From contig NC_056762.1 in assembly GCF_018687715.1 (NCBI RefSeq), positions 25,410,864 to 25,474,863 on the forward strand: a DNA stretch of 64,000 bases, read 5' to 3'. The notes beneath the pieces are model-generated. The model worked only from the letters and a program-made list of their open reading frames with translations. It made no database searches and was not told where the DNA came from. The position numbers were made by a program, and so were the translations under genes. This DNA is from Carya illinoinensis (lineage: Eukaryota; Streptophyta; Magnoliopsida; Fagales; Juglandaceae). Below are positions 23,246-35,200 of this stretch, piece by piece (position 1 is the first letter of the stretch; each line of letters starts with the position of its first letter).

Positions 23246-25289
23246 GTTTTGTGTAATGCCTCAAGTATAGAATAGTTAGCTTCATTAAGTTTCGATCAAA
23301 TTAACAGGTCCAAGCTTTACAACCATCTAATAAATACTAATCCACCTCTGTTTTGGCAGTAGTAGATCTCAAGATGGAGGATGCTTAACCCCAATCATTA
23401 TAGCATCGTTTCTCAACAGCGCCATTGCCATAATTTATGATTGTAGAGAAAAGAGGGGGCTCATGGTGTTGACCAGTTATGATAGATTTGTGTTAGAAAA
23501 GCTAGATTAGAGTACATAACGAAAACAATATTACCTCAAGCGGTAAGTTTTGAATCTAGTGTGGTTGTTCCACAGATTTTCGCCGTCATTGTTGTTCATC
23601 CAAAATCATCATGTCAATGATGGAGTGTGCTACGTGGTAATAGCAGAGCAATACTCATAAATTCCACAACTTTGATGCAAAGATTGGAGAGAACCGGCAC
23701 ACTAAGAGGAGATTATTAGGGGAGAGGTTAAGTAAATAGCCCCTCTAAGTATAAAATTGGATGGCCATTAGGGGTGAACCATCAAAGCTCATGAAGTGGC
23801 TACATGACCCCTAGCCAGGGGAAGGGGAAGAGATGCCACTATGGGCGCCCCTTTACTATATCTCTCTCGCATATAGTGGGCAAAATCCTAAATTTGCATC
23901 TCTCAATACGTTCTCAATCTTGTTCATACTGACATATAGGATGTGTGACCAACTAGTATAGCAACATCCCTAAAAGTGTTTTGTTATGCCCCAACTCATT
24001 TAGTCACATCAGATTAAGCATATTTAATATCTCTTGTGTCCAAATGACTTGGAACAATGCTCAATCTCCATAAAACATTATGTACTTAAGTTATGTTGCA
24101 ACTCCCAAGAAACAACACAACTTGTCGGCAATTAGTACACATATAATATTGTTGTGTTACCAATAGTCTTCCCTTCACCCTCATGTCATTCAGTCTCAGT
24201 CTAGTTGCTTTCCCAGCAATGTCTCTTTAAACCACTCAAAATCATAGTCAACATGCTGAAGTAGCAAACATTAAAATATCAATCTCGTAACATAGTCAAA
24301 AGTCTCTCAATGGCATAAATAAATTAAGATTATCAAGTATGACCTACACGACTCACATGGTGAGAAAACATTGATCCATTCACTTACCTCTATAGTTAAT
24401 TGTAAAAGCATATGTAGTATGAAATATATGCTACGATGGAGTTCTCTTTCAAAAAAATAGAGCGTATGTCTAATCTCCAAACACCGAACAGATCTTAAAC
24501 TAGTCGCTATCTCAGTGCCTAACCCAAGTCCTTCCATTTATTTGCTATCCAAAGCGTCAAAGAGGATCTCGGATCTGGCTAAACCACAGGCTACATGGAT
24601 TATGAGCTCTCCATGTACAGTCCAAACAAAAATAACAAAGACCTCATCTTAGATGAGTTAAGGCGACATATATTTGTGTCAATCATCTTTATTTACTACA
24701 CAAGCATTAAAGTACACAATATCTCATCTCAGCTTGCTATCTAAGTGTTAGAGGTAATCACTCGTGTGAGTGAGTTGATCTAAACCTGTTGACATACTAT
24801 TTTGATCATAACTCTCAAATTTGTGGTGAATATGTGTGCTTACCAAAGAAATGCTTCCAACCACAACACATGATCATAGAACACATCAATATCATATGCA
24901 TGACGAGCAATACCATGAGGGAGAGAAATTACATGGTCAGCTACAAACAATTAAACCACAACTCTCAAGTTGTGTTTTAAAATCATTTCTCTCCATGCGT
25001 AATCTTATATGCAGTAACCTTCCAAAAAATATGCACCTACCAAGAGATTTTGCTTTTATATATAAAAAGTCTTTGCACAACCATGAACGATTCATTGTGA
25101 ATCTCACTTAGGGTCAAACTCACAATATAAACCTTAAATTCTAGTCAGCAAGTCCAATTGCCAGTTTTAAGAATCATCAAAGTGACCACAAAAATCATTC
25201 AGCAAACTTAATTAGTAACTTTAGGGTTTCATATGAATATCTTGTACTCAACAATATGTGAGATAACAAACATTTATTTTTCATTAAGG
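23246..25289. other. No gene recognised
   Basis: Two kilobases without a convincing exon, RNA gene or repeat boundary. Short frames at 24789-25111 have no recognisable domain. Confidence 0.4.
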
Positions 25290-25560
25290 GTAAAGTGAAT
25301 AGGGTCTGATGGGCCCCAAGGTGGACCAAGTCTTAAAGATCCTTTACAATTTCTAGATAGACCAATCACAAGGCCAAAAGCTAGGAAGATCAAGAAAGTA
25401 ATGCAAGAATTGGTGCAATTCACTTGAGATGAAACTAGAAAGACTCCAACATTCAAGATAGGCTTGAAAGAATGAGAACTAGTTTTGATCCATATGATAC
25501 AAGCCATGGAAGGGGGCAACATGACCACATATTTATTATTTGGGCCTATTGTTATGTTAT
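25290..25560 (+). pseudogene. C-terminal fragment of a gypsy polyprotein
   Basis: Read forward, one frame contains RPITRPKARKIKKVMQELVQ, then, after a stop, KTPTFKIGLKE and HMIQAMEGGN. I recognise this type of phrase (an ITR-K-KKIK basic motif followed by a short acidic tail) from the end of some plant gypsy polyproteins, just before the 3' LTR. Two stops interrupt it. No LTR boundary could be fixed downstream. Confidence 0.45.
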
Positions 25561-28500
25561 GTGATCGAAGGCTTTGGACTTGGTTAATTCATTAAAATGG
25601 CTTATTTTATTAGTTATAGGAATTAGTCTAGAATAATTGAATTTGAGAATGTTTGGCTCAGATATGTTTTATTTTGATGAATTAGGGTTTCTAGGCATTA
25701 AGGGGGCGCTGGCCATGAGTCTTGGGAAGGCCCTGATTTTCAACCAAGGGGTTTTTTGGGAAACTTATTATGTTGGGCGCCTAGGGTTTTCATTGGGTTG
25801 GTTTTCAAATTGATTGTAGGTTCAAACAATTTCAATCCTACGAGTTCATAAAGCTTTGACAATCACAACAATCTAGTCATTACTTCTAAGCCATATTTAC
25901 CCTCTAATGAAATCTCAACCTCTAACTCCCATAAATAAACCATAATGGAAACACCAAATATTATAGGAACAAAAAGATTCTTTGGTATTCACCATCTCAT
26001 TAATGGTCAATTGATTTCGAACAAGAGCTCCAAGATAATATTTAGCCTATAAATAGTTTCAAAAGATATTAAGTAACTCATGTCCACTACCTCGTAGTAT
26101 GGAAAACCACTCATTAGGAGTTAATTAATAATCTAAGACAACTAGACCGTCATCTCTCTTAGGAAGACATTTTTCTAGAATTGTCAATAGTGTTCAAAGA
26201 ACTCATTTTATTCAATAAATTGTTAATAATAACGACTAGCTAAATTGGATATCTTTGAACAAATGGTTGGTTTATGCTGCATGAAAATAGTACCAGCAAC
26301 ATTCATTCACTTTTTGTAAAAAGATAGTACAAGAAAGAAACAAAATCATGCATTCAAAGTACTTCACGCCTAAACATCACAAAAGCTAACCATCTAATTC
26401 TCTCACCAGAATCAACTATTCAACTCCTTCCAGAAAAAAGTTTCATCAAATGTGCTATCAGTGGTTAACTAAAGGTACCTCCGCTAATGCCAAGAGATGG
26501 ATTTATACTTTTATCAACACCACTTTACATTTTCCAATCAGGTCAACACCAAGTTAGATCTATAAGTGAAATAAATCTAAAATTCTATATAAATTCATCA
26601 CCTTAAGGAGAATACATGTTACAAATATTCTCTTATAGTCTCTAAATGATGAGAGAATACTGATATATTACTAGCACACTATTTATGAGGATCTTTACTT
26701 TTCAGTGAGTTTTGAGAGTCATTATTACTAGTAGTACACCCTCATTCAAATGTATACTTCTACTAATTTCTGAATTACTCCCACTATTTTCGGCTATCTT
26801 TTATTAAAAGAAATAAAAATTTTAGTATTAAGGTAATGTGGAATAAAATATTCTTTCAAAACTTCTTTGCAAAAAAGAAAAATGTCAAAACATTTTTTCC
26901 AAAAAAAAAAAAAAACTCTTCTTCAAATCCATAATACCCAACCCTCGCCGAAAATATAAATAATTTTCTTGACTCAACAAAAAACATTCAAATTTAAATC
27001 TTCCAAATTTTCATTTGAATTAAATTTATGTTTGCATAAAAATACTCACTCGGCCTTACTAAAAGTCAAATGAACTTAATCTAAGGTTAGAATTAAGGCT
27101 ACAAATCCATATTACATCAACCCAAGTGTAATGTACAACTACTTTGCACCATAATTCACTTCTAACTCAATTTGCAGCAAGTCATAATATTGTGAGACAA
27201 TTGCTCTTATCATATACCTCATACAATTTTGATTACGAAAATATTTTATCTAAAAAATATATTTTTCCTTCTAATAAAAAAAATGGAATTGCATTCATAT
27301 AATGAGACAATGTTTCATTATTTCATGTCCGTAGTGTGCATGTATAAGAACTTTAACATAGAAAAGTTTATATTGCCTTTTCTCGTTGACTCTGCTAAGT
27401 AAAGGAAATGGATCTCATTACCAAGAAAATCTTCAATTTCTCAAGCTTCACACCCATAATCATATGCCTCCACATCACATTTTAGTATACCATCTCTCCA
27501 CTCGAGAAATAATATCACTAAATCAATGAGTGATCATTCAACTTTTAAACCTCTATAAATTTTCACTAATACCACTGTATTCATTGAGTTTTAAATCAAC
27601 ATTTAGCAGCTAACTAGCAATATCTATATTTCTCACTTACTCAATATTTTTTGTATTCCCCAATTCACTATAGGAAAAAAGAAAACTTTGCGAGAAATCA
27701 TCTTAGCCTAATATCTATTTTACATTAGTGCAACCACTTGCAATATTTTTGGGCTTAAGTTGTACCTGATTATTCAGATTTTTGCTACAGTTACCATGCA
27801 AACCACCAAAGTGCTTGGTATTACATTACTCTCAATGGGTGCTCCTAAGATCATTTATCTATAAAAATCATTTGTTCTAGCCAAAGAGAGAGAACTTGAG
27901 AAATATTAACAGTGCTAATATTACGTAGAGGTGCACTGATAAAACCTTTAAAATAAATGTGTTAATTAAGAATATTCTCAACATTCTTGCACATTCTGGT
28001 TTTGATGTCTTTACTTGCCAAACATACTAACAATTTTTAGAGAGTATGAGCTTATTTGTGAGTTAATCTAAGTTGCTTTAAAATTAGAATGCTCAACCTC
28101 AAATATAGGAGAAATGAATATTTGTGTTACAAAAGTAACGTGCAACTTTCATTATTACCCAATAGATTCTTAGAGGCAAAATAGTGGCTTAGCTCTATCT
28201 GATAGTTGATTCCTTCAACTTCGATGAAAATTATAGTGCATGCGTCCCATTCGCATTTCCAATTCTGCTCTAGAACTTTCACAGATTTTTACAATAATGA
28301 TGATCTCAAACTAATAGACACTTATTATAATCTTCATTTGTTTCCATCTATTGCTCATGGAGGAGATTATGTGACAATTAAATCACATACACAACCTCTA
28401 AGTCTTTTCTAGGATATCTCAAAATTACTAATCTTTGTGCATTTAATTATACATACATCTAATAAATTTGCCGCATCAATCTAAGTTAGAACAAAAATAA

Positions 28501-29234
28501 TTAACACACATCTCAAGATCGAAAACTCTTTAAGCTTCCTAATCATCTCTTGCGTCACAATGCATAATTATTAATTTCTAACTTAGTTTTCATGCAAATT
28601 TATATTGTATAAGAGATTAATTCCAAAACAGTTTCAACTATACTCCCTCTTGGATAAGCAATGGGTTAGTCACATGTAAAAAGTAATTTCTTCCTAAATC
28701 GAAGGAACCCATTTGAGCCAATCAAAAGCATAAACAGTACATCCTTAGGATACTTAAATCTTCCATTTTATCACGTTAAAAGAAATTTGAATGCTAGTTC
28801 TTGAAATTAGTCCAACAAACTCTAGTGATAAAATAAGCTCATACTAACATGTAAACGCAATACATGTAAAGAATTCGTCACATTTTATCCAAACATATAT
28901 TATTCACAAAAAATAATAATCTTAAGCAATTTATTACATAAAATATAATGCCTAATAAATTTCACAAATTTATCTCATAATATCATGACATGCATGTATT
29001 CAATAACCACATGTAAACTCATCTACAATGACCATTTTTGCAATCATTAACCACAACCTCTTTGCTATAGTTGTGGGTTACAAGGGTCCTCATGGTATTC
29101 TCAACACTATCTTCAATCCCTTCCTCGAGTGTTATTTCACCCACCAATGTTTTTTGGTACCTATCAATTGGCACACGTTTAAAAGGTTTTTGGGACATGC
29201 AAATAAATAGTTTTGCATGGTTGAAGTCATGTTT
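25561..29234. other. No gene recognised, AT-rich
   Basis: About 3.7 kb of AT-rich DNA. I found no domain-bearing frame, tRNA-like fold or transposon end. It probably consists of old, unrecognisable repeats, possibly including the LTR that followed the gypsy fragment on its left. Confidence 0.4.
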
Positions 29235-29423
29235 CTATTTAAGTGGCAAACTAAACTTGCCACAATAATTACACTTGGCCCTAGACTCATTCACAAGATA
29301 ACCCTTTGCTTTTTTAAAATGGTCCCAAATAAATAATGGATCATTCCCTTTTTTATTTTTAGAAAGTGAGCAAATACTATGGATAGGGGCAGTTGAGGGT
29401 CTTGATGTCAAGCTATCTCTCAA
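29235..29423 (-). pseudogene. BED-type zinc-finger fragment, probably from a hAT transposase
   Basis: The minus-strand frame contains DPLFIWDHFKKAKGYLVNE followed by RAKCNYCGK. The WDHF start and the CNYC pair match the first half of the BED finger found at the N-terminus of plant hAT transposases and of domesticated transposase genes. The His residues that would complete the finger and the dimerisation domain were not found downstream, so this is a fragment. It could also come from a BED-containing host gene. Confidence 0.5.
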
Positions 29424-30499
29424 GTTTGTGATCGGATCATTTTAGTCAAAATATTACAAAATACAAATTCAAACATAAGAAAATAAAAACAAAATATAAT
29501 GTCACAAATACACAATAGTTAGTTTGCAACTTGGCAAACATCACAAGTAATAATGGAAAATATGGCTCTTAGTCACTATACTTCAACGATTCAAAATTTT
29601 GTTGTAGAACATCCAAATTAGATGGTTCAATTGTAGAGAAAGATGGACACTTCACCCTATAACCTTTAATGTTGCTCGTCTAAAATGGAATTCGCAAATT
29701 ATGATCCTTAGATTATGTGACTCCAAAAAATTATTGCTCTTTTAATTATTCAACGTGACATATGAAAGATGTATGAAATATTATCTCTTCAAAGATAAAG
29801 ACAAATGACTTTATACATTATCATATTATTGTTTACTGTTCAATCTCACTTATTATCCACTGATACATAAAGACAAAATGTTAGGTGTGTATTATTGATA
29901 GTTACTATTTTAGTGCTTGCATCTCCAATTATTGATTTTCATAAAATTACTATTAAATAAATTCTTACCTTGGAACAATGGAAAAAAAATCCAACCATAT
30001 AGTAATATCCAGCATATGGCTAGTTTACTCAATTTAGCTAAACCTACATAACTAACCATCCGAATTGGAAGGTTAAAGCTATTCATTCTTGAGATTGACA
30101 ATTGAAGCAATATATACAACATGAATAAGGTTGGAAAAATATTTCAATAAGTCAGGACACCACGTTTTGATCTTACTGTTATGATCCGGCTACTTTGGCT
30201 AAATTGCCATAAAAAGGGAAAAAGAAAAAATCAAGAACTGGAAAGCAGAAAAAACAAGCCAGTCATGTTGGATCTCCTATTCGTACTGCTACCAAAAAAA
30301 GAGAGGATGATTGCGACAACTCAACCGGACGAGACATCTCTTATTTACAGAACTGTGCCAACATGTGCCTACATTGTTAGTATATTTGATTTACCAGTTC
30401 CAGAAAGAGAGTTTTTTAATAGAAAAAATGAAACCAGTGTCAGCTTATCGCCAACCGTGCTTCCTACCAACTCCCCCAATCCCAAACGAAGCTTATTTA
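29424..30499. other. No gene recognised
   Basis: It contains an open frame at 30181-30576 whose last third runs through the adjacent MITE and whose first part has no recognisable domain, so I do not call it a gene. Confidence 0.4.
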
Positions 30500-30715
30500 A
30501 ATACAGAAAATATTTCATTTCATTTAATTTTATCTTTATAATTTTTTCAAATTTTCATGTGAAATATAATAAATAATTCAACTTTTTTAAATCTCAATTC
30601 AACTTTTTCATATCCCAAAAAAATAATAATATTCTAACAATATTTTATTTAACTTTCAACATAAACCATCTAATTCCGAATCCAACTTTCAACTTTTAAA
30701 TCCCAATTTTATTGT
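30500..30715 (-). mobile_element. AT-rich MITE, dispersed family copy
   Basis: It contains TTTCATGTGAAATATAATAA, ATTCAACTTTTTTAAATC and AATAATAATATTCTAACAAT in the order seen in the copy at about 50,943-51,125. In reverse it matches the copy at 62,893-63,088. Short, non-coding and multi-copy. The exact ends and target duplication are not resolved. Confidence 0.6.
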
Positions 30716-31008
30716 GACACTTACTCGCTGACCTAATGCTGATAACGATGCATACAGCTATTGTTATTCCTCCTCTTCTTCTTCTTTTTTTCTCCTCTGC
30801 AAACAGAATTAGAAGTGCCGAGGACTCATTTCCAGAGACATAACTCTAATGCGAGGTGGGGAAACGTCGTTAGCCCGAAAGACCATTCGCATATAACAAG
30901 TGGCCTTTCTTTACAATTGATTCGTGGCCAAGTGTTTGCAGCGAAAATAACTCCACTACCGTTGAAGGCAAAAATTATACATCACATTACTACCTTGGAA
31001 GCCGCTTT
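30716..31008 (+). other. Unrecognised open frame between two repeats
   Basis: A frame from 30761 to 31024 stays open for 87 codons and starts with a run of hydrophobic residues. It shows no domain I know, and it ends inside the TIR of the next element. It could be a remnant exon or chance. Confidence 0.2.
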
Positions 31009-31009
31009 G

Positions 31010-31977
31010 GAACGGTCGGGCTAATAAACGGAGAAAAGCAGCCTTCTATTCACTGCTTGCCACGTAAGGAAATGCACCATAAGAGAAATAGACTCCATCA
31101 CATAAAAACACTTCCAACCAAAAGCAGTCCTCGCTGATTTCGCCCAATAGCACTTCGTGTTTTCATGATGATTCTCTTCGTCTTCCTCGCTGAGCCTCTC
31201 TTCCACCGCCACCATCTCAATCCGACGCTGACCGACTCAGTTGCCTACGTTCCCCTTTTCTAATCTACGTTCCTCTTTAAAAATTCATTTGGTTTCAGAC
31301 GAATCAATATAAATCCAGACGAATTAAAGGTTTTCTGGTTTCAGAAATATTTTTGCGAAATTCAAATAGAAATGTATAAACTCGTTCACAAATCAAAGCC
31401 CAGGTGCGAGTTCGACGTTCCTGCATCGAGTGGACGTGAACCAGTTGCCATCCATGGCAGACGGTGAGGATGAAAATGGACTAAAAATCCTGTTAGCATG
31501 CAACCTTAAATACCAAAACGATAACTCAAGACAGCTAAAAATAAAAACTTTGCCTTTTGATTTGGGATTTTTTATTCTTCAACGGTATGACTTCTGGAAC
31601 CTAGCCCTGGCATCGCGACCACCGAAATTCTTGGGTTCACAGCGTCTCAGGTCAGCGACAAGCAAGGTTCCGTCGTACCTGACGAGGATAATCTCCTTTT
31701 TGCTATGTTCTTCCACACACTTCTGGTATTACCTCAGGACCTCCGTTTGGGTTGCTCAATTCTGAGAGAGTCGAAGAAGGTGAAGAATGGGGTCGAGATC
31801 TTCGACGGTGGTCCTCGGCTTGGAGATAGATGGAGTGGGTCACCAAATCAAGGGGCGTTAGCCTCTATGTCGTGAGAGGAGACGAAGCTGTGTGGGTTTC
31901 AACCGTACGAACTCTAGCCATGCAAGATGGGGGTGCCGTGCGAGAAGGGGGGTGCGACCTGGAGCAGTGCGAAGGAC

Positions 31978-32011
<34 letters not shown>

Positions 32012-32139
32012 CGGCGACGAAGGGTTTCTGCAAATACACTATAATCAGATGTAGTGCAACGCATGATAGCTTAGATGGAAAGCTTAGGTGTCAGCTATTT
32101 AGTGGTGGGCTGCTATTCTCTGTTTATTAGCCCGACCGG
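31010..32139. mobile_element. TIR DNA element of about 1.1 kb, non-autonomous
   Basis: GGTCGGGCTAATAAACGGAG with a few more bases at 31014-31043 is repeated in inverse at 32106-32136, with two mismatches. Weaker similarity continues inwards for another 25 bp or so. Between the ends is GC-richer sequence with exon-like stretches but no transposase. It may be a Mutator-like or gene-fragment-carrying element. No clear target duplication was found, so the superfamily is open. It ends about 145 bp beyond the PSD1 stop codon. Confidence 0.6.
31980..32011. repeat. Run of 32 consecutive G
   Basis: The plus strand shows 32 uninterrupted G residues between GGACCC and CGGCGAC, inside the TIR element. 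Such a run can fold into G-quadruplexes. Its exact length is doubtful in any sequencing technology. Confidence 0.95.
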
Positions 32140-32283
32140 TTCCCAGGTTTACTCTACTACCTTTTATAATTGACCTATAATTTTCCTTAGAATGTTATTC
32201 CAGAAAATTTGTTACCATAGGTTAAAAAAAAAATTAAATTAAATTAAAAAAAAAAAATCTGGTTGAAGAAATTCAGTACTCAG

Positions 32284-35200
32284 CTAAAAATCCTGCCACC
32301 TCCCCAGTGCTTCCCCAACTCGAACTCTATCTCCACGCTTGATGCAAAAACTAAACTCCGATGAGGAATCCCCATTTTCAAGTGATTTTGATATGGGGGC
32401 CTGGAAGACAAGAACCACTGTTGATCCCATGTTGAAAGCAGCTAACTGAAAAGATAACAACACAAAAGCATTAAATAAAATGGGCCGAACTGGCTGGAGT
32501 TCATCTGATTTGGTGAATATACAGAGACAGGTGGATTTAAACTAAAATCTACCAGTTGTAGAACTAGTACGAATATGATAATGCAGCCCAGTGTGCAGAA
32601 CTAACTTTATTAGTCCTTAAAAGCAAAAGGTTCAAGAATGCATTCAAGTATAGTATAATCAGTATTGAATATATTTTGGAATTCCATGTTTGAGGCAATA
32701 GTTAAAAGAAATTCTAGGACTAGAACAATAATTGAAGTAGTAGGATTTCTTTCACCAAGAAAGCAAATGAAAGGAATACAGAAGATATCCTCCGGCATCA
32801 TTTATTGTTATAAGGAAAAATCTATACACCATACTACTTTCATCTCATTAAATATGATGTGGCACATTTATTACCATTAAATGATCATTTATTGCATGAT
32901 TCTTTATCATCCAATGATGATGAATGTGTCACATCTTACTTAGTAGGATGAAAATAGGATGAGTGTAGTGTATATCATTACTCTTGTTGTAATTGTCAAC
33001 TATACCTGTTTACAACTCAAGATAGATTTTCTTTTTTTCATCTTTAAAGCAGAATTTATCAAGTATCCAAATTCAGAACTAGTTAAAGAACTTGTGCATC
33101 TCTAACCTCATCTCCTTTTTTGAGCATCATGCCAACCCCTTCGGGTTCATAAAGATGTTCTTCTGGGGCTTCTGAGTGCAGTAACTTCTTTCTTGGTCGA
33201 TTTGTCCGAAGTTCTGGTTCAATGAAAAGCTGGCATGTCCAAGTTTACACCAAAGTCAATATAGAGGAATAAGAAGGAACTGGTAACTTTACCAACTGTC
33301 AATGTGGAGTGTTTACTTCAATTTAAAACAAACATAATTCTTATAACAAAACTGGAAGCATGGCATCTGTCTTCTCTCATTCCGAATTTTCACCTATGCC
33401 GAAAGGGAATCTCATCAACTACCCTATCTCCTTCTCTTTAAAATGCATCAAATGTATATGCCCAGAATTACTTATATAAAAACAATGTAAATGCACATAA
33501 TTGAGACTTTCTTGGGAAAAAGCAGCATGCACTGCTGTCCAGTGGCATGCATTATATTTGGTGGTCTGTAAATAGCTAAGGTTGCCGCTCCTACAATTAA
33601 TTTCTCAATAGTGTCGTGTTGCTAATTATTAAACTAACAAGAGGAGAAAAAGATCATTCTGTGAGCGTAAATGGGGCCTTTTCTAAAAGAAGAGAGGGAG
33701 AGGGAGTTGGATATTGTATCAATCATCATCTTCAAAAAAGGGACACTTAACCTCAATTGACCCAATATTTGTTGCACCAATTGCAGCAATCGCCATAAAC
33801 CCTTCCTTCCATAGACCTTCGAGAACAACCTAGTGACATGAGAATTACAGAAAATCTGTCAAATTAAAACATATCCATGGATATGAAAAAAAGAAGTTGA
33901 ACCAAACTTGTTTAAATATTAAAAATTTACTTGACATTATAGAATAAGGAAAAACCTTAAAACATTCAGGAATGAGTGGGGGCAAATGGTTGGTACCAAC
34001 AAAAAATAATCATGGCAGGAAATTAGTAAATACAGTAGGAATATTAAATCCCATCTCGAAAATGCACAAAAAAGAAAAATGGCAGGAAATTAGAAAACAC
34101 AGTAAGAATATCAAATCGCATCTTGAAAACAAGTCACGGATGGTCAATCAGTATCTAAGCAGGCTTTTTTTTTCCTTAGCAGTATATAAGCAGTTTCTGT
34201 ACCAAATAACTACCCAAAATGAGGGGAAAGCGCAAACTTTTTCTTTTCGGATTGAAGGGGAAGGGGAAATTTGATAGCAAGTATAACTACAAAATTTGTC
34301 TGAAGATAATATAATATTTAGCATTGTCATGCCATTTTGGATTTAATTTTAGGTTCCATCCCCTTCCTGTACATACTTTAATTATTGACGATTAAAATAA
34401 TGTGACCCATCAAAGTAAATATCAACACGCTAATATAAAATCAAAAATAGAAATTAGATTTACCCTTTCATTCTCAACATAAAGGTTTTGGATGGTTCTT
34501 GTAGCACGTTCATTCACAGGGAATAGGCGACCTGCAAGATTTAACATATGCAAAGAGAAAAGGCTAAGAAAATCAGATTAACAATATCATTAATGGAACA
34601 AAATACTAATTATAAACAAATATCAAGTGAAATACAAATGAATATGTGGGAATCTTGGGATCTGCATTTGGATTTTTAATGTTCTCAGTGCTCCAACAGC
34701 TACCTATTTCTAAGATTGTCTATGTGAATCATGTTGCACACATTGGTTGCATGGAAGCAGTCTCTTAGACCCACATCAAACAAGGGACGTGTGAAACAGC
34801 ATGTCGATGAGTGCACATGGGATGTGTGAAAAAAGGGAAAACTTTATGTAAACAGGGGATGTGTTTGCACCATGTAAACAGCCCTCTTTCACCTAAATCA
34901 AACTCTTCCTTCATCTAAAACACCGCTATTACTACCACACTCCAAGTTGCCTAAAACACTTCAACAATCCAACTTGAACCCAAACTCCACATCGAGACTC
35001 CTATTTGACAATTCTTTCACAAGTTTCACATGAATGAAGATAAGTGATTTTCATCCCAAAAGAGGAAGCTAACCCACAGCTAAACACTTACGCCACACTC
35101 AAAGACTTTTATTTTTATAAAGTAAACAATTGTATCAATAAGAATAGGCATAGCCCAAGTACACAAGATGGTATACTAGAGGTAACACCTATCTAGGAAG

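Noticed and set aside
30181..30576. 131-codon open frame
   Set aside because: The last third is a MITE and the rest has no domain, conserved start context or partner exon.
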